A DNA stretch of 64,000 bases from Sphingomonas naphthae (GCF_028607085.1 NZ_CP117411.1:682001-746000); one strand, 5' to 3'; shown: positions 8,288-18,257, numbered from the stretch's first letter. Translations and numbers: made by a program. Notes: generated by a model from the letters alone, not told the origin.

Positions 8288-10065
8288 CCGACCTCGACCT
8301 CTGGCCCATCGGTAACTGCCAGGTCAGTGCGCTGATCGATCGGCAGGGGCGCTTCGTGTGGGCGTGCGTGCCCCGCGTGGACGGCGATCCGCTGTTCTCG
8401 GCGCTGATCGGCGGCGAGGAGCCGGAGGCGGGCTATTGGTCGATCGAGCTGGAGAATGGCGCCGAGATCGAGCAGCATTATATCCGCAACACCCCGATCC
8501 TCGTCACCCGCCACCGCGATACCGCCGGCAACGCGATCGAAGTGATCGACTTCTGCCCGCGTCACCAGCGGCTCGGCCGCTCCTATCGCCCGGTCGCCTT
8601 CGCGCGCATCGTGCGGCCCATCGCCGGCAGCCCGCGCATCCGCGTGAAGCTGCGCCCCACCTGCGACTGGGGCCGCCCCTGCTCGCCGCACAATGGCGGG
8701 TCGAACCATCTGCGCTATCTGCTCGGCGGCCATTCGATGCGGCTGACCACCACCGGCCCGGTCGGCATGATCGAGACCGAGCGCAGCTTCCGCCTCGAGC
8801 GACCGCTGCATTTCTTCCTCGGCCCGGACGAGAGCTTCTCCTCCGATGTCGCCACCACGCTCGACCAGATGCTGTCGCAGACCACCGCCGAGTGGCAGCA
8901 TTGGGTGCGCGGCCTGGCCGTGCCGCTCGAATGGCAGGATGTGGTGATCCGATCGGCCATCACCCTGAAGCTGTGCCAGCATGAGGAGACCGGCGCGATC
9001 GTCGCGGCGCTGACCACCTCGATCCCCGAACATCACGGGTCGCAGCGCAACTGGGACTATCGCTACTGCTGGATTCGCGACGCTTATTACACGGTGCAGG
9101 CGCTGAACCGGCTGGGCGCGCTCGACGTGCTGGAAGCGTATCTGGGCTATCTGCGCAACGTCGTCGATCAGGCCGAGGGCGGGCATATCCAGCCGCTCTA
9201 CGGCGTGCTGGGCGAGGCGCAGCTGGAAGAGGGCTTTGCCGAACGGCTGGCGGGCTATCGCGGCATGGGCCCGGTGCGCGTGGGCAATCAGGCCTATGAG
9301 CAGATCCAGCACGACGCCTACGGCCAGATCGTCCTGTCCAACGTGCAGGCCTTCTTCGACCAGCGGCTCTATCGCGTCTCCGGCGTCGAGGATTTCGTCG
9401 CGCTGGAAAAGGTCGGCGAGCGCGCTTGGGCCTTCTACGATCAGCCCGACGCCGGCCTGTGGGAGCTGCGCACCCGCCAGAGCGTCCATACCTACTCCTC
9501 GGCGATGTGCTGGGCGGCGTGCGACCGTCTGGCGAACGCCGCCGAGCGGCTGCAATTGTTCGACAAGCAGGCTTTCTGGAACGACCGCGCCGACAAGATC
9601 CGCGCGCGCATCATCGAAGCCGCGTGGCGGCCGGAGACGGGGCGCATGTCCGCGACCTTCTCGGGCGACGATCTCGACGCCAGCCTGATCCAGCTGCTCG
9701 ACCTGCGTTTCCTGTCGCCCTCCGACGAGCGGTTCCAAGGCACTTTGGCGGCGGTGGAGGAGGGGCTGCGGCGCGGATCGCACATGCTGCGCTACGCCAC
9801 CGAGGATGATTTCGGCCTGCCCGAAACCGCGTTCAACGTCTGCACCTTCTGGCTGATCGAAGCCTTGCAGGCGACGGGCCGCAGCGCCGACGCGCGCGCC
9901 CTGTTCGAAGAGATGCTGACCCGCCGTACGTCGTCCGGGCTCCTGTCCGAAGACATCGATCCCGTCACCGGCGAACTGTGGGGCAATTACCCGCAGACCT
10001 ATTCGCTGGTGGGCATGATCAACTGCGCCGCGATGTTGAGTAAACCCTGGACGTCTATCCGATGA
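8284..10065 (+). CDS. Glycoside hydrolase family 15 protein (glucoamylase/trehalase-like)
   Basis: A 593-residue GH15 enzyme. The N-terminal beta-sandwich begins with LWPIGNCQVSALIDRQGRFVW, and the catalytic (alpha/alpha)6 barrel shows the family signature NWDYRYCWIRDAYYT. The C-terminus ends near LSEDIDPVTGELWGNYPQTYS, a typical GH15 segment. Lying between otsB and otsA, with ATGA overlaps on both sides, it probably acts on trehalose or a related alpha-glucoside, either recycling trehalose or setting its level. The exact substrate is inferred from context. Confidence 0.93.
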   Translation: MTDLDLWPIGNCQVSALIDRQGRFVWACVPRVDGDPLFSALIGGEEPEAGYWSIELENGAEIEQHYIRNTPILVTRHRDTAGNAIEVIDFCPRHQRLGRSYRPVAFARIVRPIAGSPRIRVKLRPTCDWGRPCSPHNGGSNHLRYLLGGHSMRLTTTGPVGMIETERSFRLERPLHFFLGPDESFSSDVATTLDQMLSQTTAEWQHWVRGLAVPLEWQDVVIRSAITLKLCQHEETGAIVAALTTSIPEHHGSQRNWDYRYCWIRDAYYTVQALNRLGALDVLEAYLGYLRNVVDQAEGGHIQPLYGVLGEAQLEEGFAERLAGYRGMGPVRVGNQAYEQIQHDAYGQIVLSNVQAFFDQRLYRVSGVEDFVALEKVGERAWAFYDQPDAGLWELRTRQSVHTYSSAMCWAACDRLANAAERLQLFDKQAFWNDRADKIRARIIEAAWRPETGRMSATFSGDDLDASLIQLLDLRFLSPSDERFQGTLAAVEEGLRRGSHMLRYATEDDFGLPETAFNVCTFWLIEALQATGRSADARALFEEMLTRRTSSGLLSEDIDPVTGELWGNYPQTYSLVGMINCAAMLSKPWTSIR

Positions 10066-11471
10066 GTCGATTGATCGTCGTTTCCAATCGTGTTTCCGCC
10101 CCGCGCGGCTCCCATTCGGGCGCGCAGGGCGGGTTGGCCGTCGCATTGTCGGCGGCGTTGCAGGAATATCGCGGCATCTGGTTCGGCTGGTCGGGTGAGG
10201 TGACCGACCAGTTCACCGGCCAGATCAGCTTCGAGCGCGAGCATGGCGTCACCACCGCCACGATCGATCTCGAGCCGCAGGACGTGGAAGAATATTACGA
10301 CGGCTACGCCAACCGGACCCTGTGGCCGCTCTTTCACTATCGCGTCGATCTGGCCGAGTTCGAGCGGGGTTTCGCCGACGGATACCAGCGGGTCAACGAG
10401 CGCTTCGCCCAGACGCTGATGCCGCTGATCGAGCCCGACGATGTCGTCTGGATTCAGGATTATCATCTGCTGCCGCTCGGGCAGGAGCTGCGCCGTCGCG
10501 GCGCGCGCGAGCGGATGGGGTTCTTCCTCCACATCCCCTGGCCGCCGCGCCGCCTGCTTTCGACCCTGCCGGTGGCCGAGGAACTGGTCCGCACGCTGTT
10601 CGCCTATGACGTGATCGGCTTCCAGACCGACGAGTGGCTGCAATCCTTTCTCGATTATGTCCGCGAGGAGATGGGCGGCCATATCGAGGGCGACCATGTC
10701 GTCCTCGGTGAGCGGCGCATCCGCGTGATGGCCTGCCCGATCGGCATCGACGCCGAGAATTTCGCGCAACTGGCGCGCAGCCCACAGGCGCGCATGGCCT
10801 ATCGCAACATGCGCGACAGCGCCGTCGGCCGCGACATGATCATCGGCGTCGACCGGCTCGATTATTCGAAGGGGCTGGAAGAACGCTTCCTCGGCTACGA
10901 ACGCTTCCTGAAGGAGCATCCCGCCGCCCGCAAGGAGGTGTTTCTCCTCCAGATCGCGCCGCCCTCGCGCGCGGCGGTGGAAAGCTACCGCATCATCCGC
11001 GCCTCGCTCGACAGCCTCTCGGGGCGGGTCAACGGCGCCTATGCCGATCTGGACTGGGTGCCGATCCGCTACGTCAACCAGGGCTATTCGCGCGACGTGC
11101 TGGCGGGCGTCTATCGCGCCGCCAAGATTGGGCTGGTGACGCCGCTGCGCGACGGGATGAACCTCGTCGCCAAGGAATATGTCGCGGCGCAGGATCCGGA
11201 GGATCCGGGCGTGCTGATCCTGTCGCGCTTCGCCGGCGCCGCCTCGCAACTGACGGCCGCCGTGCTGGTCAATCCGCACAGCGCGGAGGAGATTTCCGAC
11301 GCGATCATGACCGCGCTGCGCATGCGCCGCGAGGAGCGGATCGAACGCTGGCGCTCGCTGATGGACAATGTCGAGCGCGAGGATGTCGTCTGGTGGCGGC
11401 AGACCTTCGTCTCCGCCCTGATGGGTGAGGATCAGGCCTTGCTGGTGGACAGCGAACCTTCGGGCGACTGA
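10062..11471 (+). CDS. otsA: Alpha,alpha-trehalose-phosphate synthase (UDP-forming)
   Basis: A 469-residue GT20 glycosyltransferase that joins UDP-glucose and glucose 6-phosphate into trehalose 6-phosphate, the substrate of OtsB. Family motifs are SRLIVVSNRV, GGLAVALSAALQ, VWIQDYHLLPLG, the phosphate-binding VDRLDYSKGL, and LRDGMNLVAKEYVA near the C-terminus. It overlaps the GH15 gene by 4 bases. Its last 40 bases overlap the convergent mscS gene. Confidence 0.96.
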   Translation: MSRLIVVSNRVSAPRGSHSGAQGGLAVALSAALQEYRGIWFGWSGEVTDQFTGQISFEREHGVTTATIDLEPQDVEEYYDGYANRTLWPLFHYRVDLAEFERGFADGYQRVNERFAQTLMPLIEPDDVVWIQDYHLLPLGQELRRRGARERMGFFLHIPWPPRRLLSTLPVAEELVRTLFAYDVIGFQTDEWLQSFLDYVREEMGGHIEGDHVVLGERRIRVMACPIGIDAENFAQLARSPQARMAYRNMRDSAVGRDMIIGVDRLDYSKGLEERFLGYERFLKEHPAARKEVFLLQIAPPSRAAVESYRIIRASLDSLSGRVNGAYADLDWVPIRYVNQGYSRDVLAGVYRAAKIGLVTPLRDGMNLVAKEYVAAQDPEDPGVLILSRFAGAASQLTAAVLVNPHSAEEISDAIMTALRMRREERIERWRSLMDNVEREDVVWWRQTFVSALMGEDQALLVDSEPSGD

Positions 11472-12520
11472 AGCAGCGACAGATCGCCGCGATGCCGGGG
11501 CAGGGCTTCGGGCATGTCGGTGCGGATATAGGCCAGGACCGCTTCGCGCACGTCGCAGCGCAGATCGAAAGCGGTCGAGGCATCCTTGGCGGTCATCAGC
11601 GCGCGGACCTCGATCGCGTCGGTCTTGCTGTCGGTCACCTGCATGTTGAAGAACCGTTTGTCCCAGCGCGGGTTGGCGGCGATGATCTCGCCCAGTTTCT
11701 CGCGCAGGCGGGGGATGTCGGCGGCGGGATCGAGATACCAGACGACCGCGCCGAGCAACTGGCTGGTCTCGCGCGTCCAGTTCTGGAAGCTCTCCTCCAG
11801 GAATTTGGAGACGGGCACCACCAGCCGCCGGTCGTCCCAGATGCGGACCACCACGAAGGTCAGGCGGATATCCTCGATCCGGCCCCATTCATTGTCGATG
11901 ATGACCACGTCGTCGAGGCGGATCGGCTCGGTAAAGGCCATCTGGAGACCGGCGATCAGGTTCTTGAGCGCGGGCTGGGCGGCCGCGCCGATCGCCAGTG
12001 CGGCGAGACCGGCCGAGGCGATCAGGGTGACGCCCACCGTGCGGACGGCGGGGATGCTCATCAGCATCAGGCAAAAGGTCGCCAGGATCACGGTGGCGAC
12101 GAGGATGCGGTGGAGGATCGAGGCGCGCGTACGGCGGCGGCGGGCGCGGAGGTTGTCCTCCACGCTGATGTCGGCCTTGAACAGGATGATGTCGGTGCTG
12201 GCGCTCAGGATCTTCACCGCCAGCCAGCCGATCAGGCCGGGTATCACGAGGCCCGCGACCCGGCGCCACAGTTCCAGTTCCTGTCCGTCGAGCTTCAGCG
12301 CGGGCTGGACGATGACGAGGGCCAGCGCCACCAGCAGCCAGCGGCTGGCGCGGTGCATGTGGCGGATGATGATGTCATCGGTCTGCGTCACGGTGCGGCG
12401 CGCGGCGCGCGCGGCGACCTTCATCACGACATAATGGGTCATCAGCGCCACGAGCACCGCGACCGCCACGATCAGGATCGAGCGCACCCATTCCGGGATG
12501 TCGGCCAGGATGGACGCCAT
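11432..12520 (-). CDS. Mechanosensitive ion channel, MscS family
   Basis: A 362-residue membrane protein with about four to five predicted helices, including VRSILIVAVAVLVALMTHYV near the N-terminus. The pore-lining helix and beta-domain region GLAALAIGAAAQPALKNLIAG leads into DDVVIIDNEWGRIEDIRLTFV, the MscS middle domain. It probably opens under membrane tension to release solutes during hypo-osmotic shock. It converges on the trehalose operon and overlaps otsA by 40 bases; a link between osmolyte synthesis and release is suggestive but inferred. AGGAAC precedes the ATG. Confidence 0.92.
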   Translation of the reverse strand: MASILADIPEWVRSILIVAVAVLVALMTHYVVMKVAARAARRTVTQTDDIIIRHMHRASRWLLVALALVIVQPALKLDGQELELWRRVAGLVIPGLIGWLAVKILSASTDIILFKADISVEDNLRARRRRTRASILHRILVATVILATFCLMLMSIPAVRTVGVTLIASAGLAALAIGAAAQPALKNLIAGLQMAFTEPIRLDDVVIIDNEWGRIEDIRLTFVVVRIWDDRRLVVPVSKFLEESFQNWTRETSQLLGAVVWYLDPAADIPRLREKLGEIIAANPRWDKRFFNMQVTDSKTDAIEVRALMTAKDASTAFDLRCDVREAVLAYIRTDMPEALPRHRGDLSLLQSPEGSLSTSKA

Positions 12521-12707
12521 GGATGTTCCTCATCGTCGTGGTTGTGAAGCGATCAACCGGGGGCGGCGACGACGGTTCCGCTGCAATGCGGCATTGGCGT
12601 AAATCCGCGATCGTTCTGCCGCGACAACGATACGGCCCGGCGCAGCGCGACCGGGCGTTTCAGCCCGTCAAGGGAACAGAAAGCCGGGGTCGGCCTTTGC
12701 TTGGTCG

Positions 12708-14987
12708 ATGACCTCGCCACCTCTCGACCGCCGCGCTCTCCTCATCGGCTCGCTCGCCGGCGCGTTCACCCTCTCCCTGCCGCGCGCCGCTTTCTCGCAG
12801 AATGAGGTGAAGCGCATCGACGCGCTGATCGCGAAGATGACGATCGAGGAAAAGGCCGGGCAGATGAGCTGCCTCGCCGACAGCTTCCGCCCCTTCAACC
12901 CGCCCAATCCCAAGACCGGCGTGCAGGACAAGCGCCGGCTGGGCGAGATCATCCGCAAGACCGGCGTGGGATCGCTCTTCAACGGCATCGGCGCGAAGGG
13001 CGCGCGCGAGGCGCAGGATATCGCGGTCAGGCAGAACCGGCTCGGCATCCCGATCCTGTTCGCGGGCGACGTGATCCACGGGCTGCGCACGATCTTCCCC
13101 GTGCCGCTGGCCGAGGCGGCGAGTTTTGATCCTACGCTCGCCGAACGAACCGCCCGCGCCGCCGCGCTGGAGGCGACGGCGGCGGGCATCCACCTCACCT
13201 ACGCCCCCGTCGTCGATGTCGCGCGCGATCAGCGCTGGGGCCGGGTGGTCGAGGGGGCGGGGGAGGATGTCTATCTGGGCAAACTCTTCGCCGCCGCCCG
13301 AGTGAAGGGTTTGCAGGGCCGCAACACCCGCCGCGCCGACAGCCTGCTCGCCTCGCCGAAGCATTTCGCGGCCTATGGCGCGGTGCTGGCCGGGCTCGAC
13401 TACAACAATGTCGACATCTCGGACGAGACCTTGCGCGAGACGCATCTGCCTCCGTTCCAGGCCGCGATCGACGCAGGGGCGCTGGCGCTGATGTCCAGCT
13501 TCAACGAGATCAACGGCGTGCCCGCCACCGCCGATCATGCGCTGATGACCGATCTGCTGCGCGGCGAGATGGGCTTTCGCGGCTTCGTCTGCTCGGATTT
13601 CTCGGCCGATCAGGAACTGGTCGCGCACGGCTTCGCCGAGGACGATCGCGATGCCGCGCGGCTGGCGATCCTCGCCGGGGTCGACATGTCGATGCAGAGC
13701 GGCATTTACCTCCGCTACATCCCCGAGCTGGTGGAATCGGGCGCGATCCCGATGAGCACGATCGACGTGGCGGTGCGCCGCATCCTCTACGTCAAGACCG
13801 CCGCCGGCCTGTTTGACGATCCCTATCGCTCGATCGACGAGAAGGCCGAGGCGATCCATATCTCCTCGCCCGACAAGATCGCTTTGTCGCGCGAGGCCGG
13901 CGCGCGGTCGATCGTGCTGCTCCGCAACGAGGGCGATCTGCTGCCGCTCTCCGCCGACAGCCAGAAGCGCATCGCCCTGATCGGCCCGTTCGCGGACGAC
14001 AAGGACAATATCCTCGGCCCCTGGTCCTTCTACGGCGACGTGAAGCTCAACGTGGACATCGCCACCGGCCTGCGCGCCCGCATGGCCTATCCCTCGCAAC
14101 TCACCGTCGAGCGCGGTTCGGGCATCGAGGCGCCGATCAGGGACGGCATCGCCCGCGCGGTCGAGGCGGCGAAGGAGGCGCATATCGTGATCCTCGCGCT
14201 GGGCGAGGGGGCGGATATGTCGGGCGAGGCGGAATCGCGCACCGAGATCGGCATCCCGCCCGCGCAGCAGGCGCTGGCCGATGCCGTCGCGGCGGTCGGC
14301 CGGCCGACGATCGTGCTGCTCCGCCACGGCCGGGCGCTCGCCTTGCAGGGCGCGATCAGCGCCGCGCCCGCGATCCTGGCGACGTGGTTCCTCGGCAGCC
14401 AGACGGGCCATGCCATCGCCGACGTGCTGTTCGGCTTCGTCAATCCCTCGGCCAAGCTGCCGGTCAGCTTCCCGTGGGAGAGCGGGCAGGAGCCGTTCTT
14501 CTATGATCGGAAGTCGACCGGCCGCCCGGTGGTGGAAAACGCCTCCACCGAATATCGCACCCGCTTCCGCACGACCGACAATACCGCGCTGTTCCCCTTC
14601 GGCCATGGCCTCGGCTACAGCGACTTCCAGCTTTCCGGCCTGAAACTCAGCACCGAAAAATTGGGGTGGGACGAGACGCTGGAGATCGAGGCGGCGATCC
14701 GCAACACCGGCAAGGTGGCGGGGGCCGAGGTGGTCCAACTCTACATCCGCGACCGCATCGCCAGCCGCACCCGCCCGATCCGCGAACTGAAGGGCGTCCA
14801 CCGCGTCGAGCTCGCGGCGGGCGACAAGGGCAAGGTGCGCTTCACGCTGAAACGGGCGGATTTGATGTTCGTGGGATCGGACAGTAAATGGATCGCCGAA
14901 CCCGGCCTGTTCGACATCTGGGTCAGCCGCTCCTCGATCGGCGGGCTGGCCGGCAGCTTCCGCCTGATGGCGCCGGGCGCGGTCTAG
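12708..14987 (+). CDS. bglX: Glycoside hydrolase family 3 beta-glucosidase, exported
   Basis: A 759-residue GH3 enzyme. The N-terminus carries DRRALLIGSLAGAFTLSLP, a twin-arginine type signal. The GH3 N-terminal barrel shows FAGDVIHGLRTIFP, APVVDVARDQRWGR, SPKHFAAYGA and GFVCSDFSAD, whose Asp is the family nucleophile. The C-terminal sandwich and fibronectin type III-like domains follow (AIRNTGKVAGAEVVQLYIRD). It probably removes terminal beta-linked glucose from oligosaccharides in the periplasm. The gene symbol rests on overall similarity to BglX. It ends with a 4-base overlap with the convergent GGDEF gene. Confidence 0.92.
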   Translation: MTSPPLDRRALLIGSLAGAFTLSLPRAAFSQNEVKRIDALIAKMTIEEKAGQMSCLADSFRPFNPPNPKTGVQDKRRLGEIIRKTGVGSLFNGIGAKGAREAQDIAVRQNRLGIPILFAGDVIHGLRTIFPVPLAEAASFDPTLAERTARAAALEATAAGIHLTYAPVVDVARDQRWGRVVEGAGEDVYLGKLFAAARVKGLQGRNTRRADSLLASPKHFAAYGAVLAGLDYNNVDISDETLRETHLPPFQAAIDAGALALMSSFNEINGVPATADHALMTDLLRGEMGFRGFVCSDFSADQELVAHGFAEDDRDAARLAILAGVDMSMQSGIYLRYIPELVESGAIPMSTIDVAVRRILYVKTAAGLFDDPYRSIDEKAEAIHISSPDKIALSREAGARSIVLLRNEGDLLPLSADSQKRIALIGPFADDKDNILGPWSFYGDVKLNVDIATGLRARMAYPSQLTVERGSGIEAPIRDGIARAVEAAKEAHIVILALGEGADMSGEAESRTEIGIPPAQQALADAVAAVGRPTIVLLRHGRALALQGAISAAPAILATWFLGSQTGHAIADVLFGFVNPSAKLPVSFPWESGQEPFFYDRKSTGRPVVENASTEYRTRFRTTDNTALFPFGHGLGYSDFQLSGLKLSTEKLGWDETLEIEAAIRNTGKVAGAEVVQLYIRDRIASRTRPIRELKGVHRVELAAGDKGKVRFTLKRADLMFVGSDSKWIAEPGLFDIWVSRSSIGGLAGSFRLMAPGAV

Positions 14988-16765
14988 CCCGCGAAATCGA
15001 ACGCCAGCTGATCGCGCGCGAACTCGATCTCGGCCTGGGCATTGGCCTGGCCAAAGATCATCACCCGGTTCCGGCCCAGCCGCTTCGCGTCATACAGCGC
15101 GCGATCGGCCATGCCGTAGAGCTTCTGGAAGCCGGTGGCGCGGTGGCCCTCGGCGACGCCGATACTGACCGTGACGGGGCGGCGGGCGGTGACCGGGCCG
15201 TGGTCGCACGCGCCGAGCAGGGCGCGGGCGCGTTCCGCCAGCGCGCGGATCGCGGGCGCGTCGCGCTCGGCCACGCCGATCATGAACTCCTCGCCGCCCA
15301 GCCGTCCGACGATGGTTCGCGCGTCCTCCATGCCCGACAGGCAGCGCGCCAGCGTCACCAGCACGGTATCGCCCGTCTCATGGCCGAAGCGGTCGTTGAT
15401 CGCCTTGAATTCGTCGGCGTCGATCAGCAGCAGCGCGATATGGCCGCGCGCCGGATCGGCCGTCGCCCACATCGCCTCGGCCCGGGCGAGGAAGCCGCGC
15501 CGGTTGAGCAGGCCGGTCAGCGGATCGCGCGCGGCCAGCTCGCTCAGCTCCAGCTCGGCGGCGCGGGCGGCGTCGCGCTCGACGCGCAGGCGGGCGAGGC
15601 GGCGGGTCTGGCCGATCGACAGCCACACCGTCTGCAACGCGGAGGCGAACAGCACCATGATCTGCGATCCGCCGCCGAACAGGGAATCGCGGAAATCGAA
15701 GAACATCGTGAAGGTCAGCACCGCCATCGGCACCGCCCACGCATAGGCCAGATCGCGCGCCTCCTGGCTGCCGCGCCGCCAGCCTATCACGATCGCCAGC
15801 ACCACGGCGGCGATATCGGCGAGGCTGAAGACCTCCAGCAGCAGGCCGACGACGCTGATCGGCGCATTGGTGAACGCTACCGACAGCCCCAGCAGCGCAT
15901 TGGCCCCGGCCAGCGCGAACAGGCCGATGTGCAGCCAGCGCGGCAGCACGCCCCGGCGGATCGCCGTCGCCCCGCTCATCGTGGCCAGCGCGATCGCCAG
16001 CACGGCGAGGAAGGTTGAGGTCTGCGCCGCCGTCGTGCCCGCCACCCCCGGCACCACCCACAAAGCGAATTGCGACCAGAGCGTGCCCCACACGAACACC
16101 GTCGTCGCCCACAGGCTGTGCCACAGGAGGAACTGGCGCCGCGCCGCGATCGACAGGCACAGATTGTAGATCGCGCCCGCCAGCAACAGCGTCAGCGCCC
16201 CGCCGACGAGCCCCGCGACCAGAGCCAGCTCGGTGCCGATCGGCGCGGTGGGGACGATCCGGCCGCGCACGAGCGTATGGCTGGCGAGATGATCGAAGCG
16301 CATCGTCACGTCGGTCAACGCCGCGTCGCGCAACGGCGCATCGAAGCGCAGATGGCCGCCGATCCGCCAGAAGGTGCCGTAATCGCCGCGCGTCACCCCC
16401 TGCCGCACGACGCGCCCGTCGGCATAGGTGAAGAACACCGTCATCCGATCGAAGCGGGTGTGGTGGAGCATCAGCGACACGCCGCGCGGCGGCAGGCCGA
16501 GCGCGGCGGTCTCGGCGTGGAGCCACAGCGCCCTATCCTGATAGTCGCGCGGCTCACCGGTGCAGGAATAAGCGCGCGGCGGCGGGGCGTCGATCGGCAG
16601 GGCTGCCGACTTGGTCGCGTGGCACAGGGAACCGCCGATCTTGAGCGGCACGGCGCGCGCCATGGCGGGCAGCCACAGCGCCGCCAGCGCCACGATCGCG
16701 AGGATCAGCGCGCGCGAAAAGGGATGCGCCGACGCAGGGCGAAGCGATCGCGGACCGTCCAGCAC
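14984..16765 (-). CDS. Membrane diguanylate cyclase (7TM-DISM sensor + GGDEF)
   Basis: A 593-residue protein with a signal/TM segment (FSRALILAIVALAALWLPAMARA), an extracytoplasmic 7TMR-DISM-type sensory domain of about 160 residues, seven membrane helices in the middle, then a GGDEF domain at about residues 415-570. The active-site motif is intact (GRLGGEEFMIGV), preceded by DPLTGLLNRRGFLARAEA and DADEFKAINDRFGHETGD. It should make cyclic di-GMP in response to a periplasmic carbohydrate-like or other ligand; the ligand is unknown. No inhibitory-site RxxD is obvious directly before GGEEF. Confidence 0.92.
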   Translation of the reverse strand: MLDGPRSLRPASAHPFSRALILAIVALAALWLPAMARAVPLKIGGSLCHATKSAALPIDAPPPRAYSCTGEPRDYQDRALWLHAETAALGLPPRGVSLMLHHTRFDRMTVFFTYADGRVVRQGVTRGDYGTFWRIGGHLRFDAPLRDAALTDVTMRFDHLASHTLVRGRIVPTAPIGTELALVAGLVGGALTLLLAGAIYNLCLSIAARRQFLLWHSLWATTVFVWGTLWSQFALWVVPGVAGTTAAQTSTFLAVLAIALATMSGATAIRRGVLPRWLHIGLFALAGANALLGLSVAFTNAPISVVGLLLEVFSLADIAAVVLAIVIGWRRGSQEARDLAYAWAVPMAVLTFTMFFDFRDSLFGGGSQIMVLFASALQTVWLSIGQTRRLARLRVERDAARAAELELSELAARDPLTGLLNRRGFLARAEAMWATADPARGHIALLLIDADEFKAINDRFGHETGDTVLVTLARCLSGMEDARTIVGRLGGEEFMIGVAERDAPAIRALAERARALLGACDHGPVTARRPVTVSIGVAEGHRATGFQKLYGMADRALYDAKRLGRNRVMIFGQANAQAEIEFARDQLAFDFAG

Positions 16766-16869
16766 TCTACCCCCGCAAAGCCACGCACCCCGAAGCGGGC
16801 GCCCGCATGGCCGAAAATCGCGGAAATGTCACGGAAATTACGGAGTTGGAGTGGGATATGGGCACAAGT

Positions 16870-17262
16870 TCACCGCGCGTCGAACGCCGCCCGCGCCGCC
16901 TCGATCCGCTCCAGATTGGCGGCGGCCCAGCTCCACACGCCGCAGAACGCCTCGGCCAGGGTGAAGCCCAGATCGGTCAGCCGATATTCCACCTTCGGCG
17001 GCACCACCGGATGCACCGTCCGCACGACCAGCCCGTCGCGCTCCATCTGGCGCAGCGTCTGGGTCAGCATCTTCTGGCTGATCCCGTCGGCCAGCGCCGC
17101 GATGCGCGAGAAGCGTTGCTCGCCATGTTCGGTCAGCACCTCCAGCACGATCATCGTCCATTTGTCCGCCACGCGCCCGATCGCCTCGGTGACGAGCGCC
17201 TCGATACGGGGATCGAGATCGGCGGGATAATCGTGCGAGACGGCGGGGGCGGGGTTGGCCAT
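16870..17262 (-). CDS. HxlR family transcriptional regulator
   Basis: A 130-residue winged helix protein with typical HxlR sequence: RVADKWTMIVLEVLTEHGEQRFSRI, then GISQKMLTQTLRQMERDGLV and PPKVEYRLTDLG. The usual N-terminal Cys of redox-sensing HxlR members is not seen. It is divergent from an SDR gene, a very common pairing in which the regulator represses the oxidoreductase. AGGAAACC gives a good ribosome binding site. Confidence 0.92.
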   Translation of the reverse strand: MANPAPAVSHDYPADLDPRIEALVTEAIGRVADKWTMIVLEVLTEHGEQRFSRIAALADGISQKMLTQTLRQMERDGLVVRTVHPVVPPKVEYRLTDLGFTLAEAFCGVWSWAAANLERIEAARAAFDAR

Positions 17263-17276
17263 GGTTTCCTCATCGT

Positions 17277-17303
17277 AAGTACCGCACTTTCTGGTGCCTA
17301 CTT
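17277..17303. promoter_or_regulatory. Candidate HxlR operator (AAGTA...TACTT dyad)
   Basis: AAGTA and TACTT lie 17 bases apart in the 102-base space between the divergent HxlR and SDR genes. HxlR proteins bind short, widely spaced dyads of this kind. The dyad is only 5 bp, so it is weak evidence. Confidence 0.3.
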
Positions 17304-17364
17304 TCTAACGGAGAGTATCGCGCCTACCTGGACGATCGCGCAACCGGAAACCGAAAGGCCCCCC

Positions 17365-18117
17365 ATGAACATCAGCGGCAACACCATCCTCATCACCGGC
17401 GGCGGATCGGGCATCGGCCGGGCGCTGGCCGAGGCGCTCCATGCCGAGGGCAACAGCATCATCATCGCCGGCCGCCGGCGCGCCGCGCTGGAGGCGGTGG
17501 TCGCCGCCACCCCAGGCATCGCCATCGCTCCGCTCGACATCGCCGACGGCGCCACCATCCCCGATTTCGCCGCCCGCCTGATCGCGGCCTATCCGGCGCT
17601 CAACGTCGTCATCAACAATGCCGGGGTGATGATCGCCGAGGATCTCACCGCCGAGCCGGTCGATCTCGCCGTGGCTGAGGCGACGATCGCGACCAATCTG
17701 CTGGGGCCGATCCGGCTGACGGCGGCGCTGCTGCCCCATCTGAAGGCGCAGCCGGCCGCGACGGTGGCGATGGTGTCGTCGGGCCTCGCCTTCGTGCCGC
17801 TGGCCGCCACGCCGACCTATTCGGCCACCAAGGCGGCGATCCACAGCTACAGCGAGTCGCTGCGCCACCAGTTGCGCGGCACCAGCGTCGACGTGATCGA
17901 GATCGCGCCGCCCGCCGTCGCCACCGATCTGATGCCCGGCCACGCCGACAACCCCAATTCGATGCCGCTCGACGCCTATATCGCCGAGACGATCGCCGAT
18001 CTGAAGGCGCGGCCGGCCGGCCCGGAAAACCTGGTCGAGCGGGTGAAGCTGCTGCGCGATGCCGAGCGCGAGGGCCGCTATGCCGACACGTTCGCGATGC
18101 TGAACGGCAAGGATTGA
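17365..18117 (+). CDS. Short-chain dehydrogenase/reductase (DltE-like SDR)
   Basis: A 250-residue classical SDR. The NAD(P)-binding motif is TGGGSGIG, followed by VVINNAGVM and the catalytic YSATK. Length is standard. The start at MNISGN follows a purine-rich GAAAGG. The substrate is unknown; the divergent HxlR gene suggests induction by an aldehyde, quinone or other electrophile, which is inference. Confidence 0.9.
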   Translation: MNISGNTILITGGGSGIGRALAEALHAEGNSIIIAGRRRAALEAVVAATPGIAIAPLDIADGATIPDFAARLIAAYPALNVVINNAGVMIAEDLTAEPVDLAVAEATIATNLLGPIRLTAALLPHLKAQPAATVAMVSSGLAFVPLAATPTYSATKAAIHSYSESLRHQLRGTSVDVIEIAPPAVATDLMPGHADNPNSMPLDAYIAETIADLKARPAGPENLVERVKLLRDAEREGRYADTFAMLNGKD

Positions 18118-18130
18118 CGGGCAAGGGGGC

Positions 18131-18205
18131 TGGTGCCGGTTGAGGGGATTGAACCCCCGACCTTCGGTTTACAAAACCGCTGCTCTACCGCTGAGCTAAA
18201 CCGGC
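18131..18205 (-). tRNA. tRNA-Thr (anticodon UGU)
   Basis: The minus strand folds as a full cloverleaf. The acceptor GCCGGTT pairs with AACCGGC, there is a D-loop AGCTCAGCGGTAGAGCA, the anticodon loop TTTGTAA reads UGU, and the T-arm is GGGGTTCAATCCCC. A 3' CCA is encoded (18131-18133). Confidence 0.95.
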
Positions 18206-18257
18206 GCGCCGGTCTCCCATGCGACAGCGGGGCGGCGAGGTCCAGCCTCAACACGAC

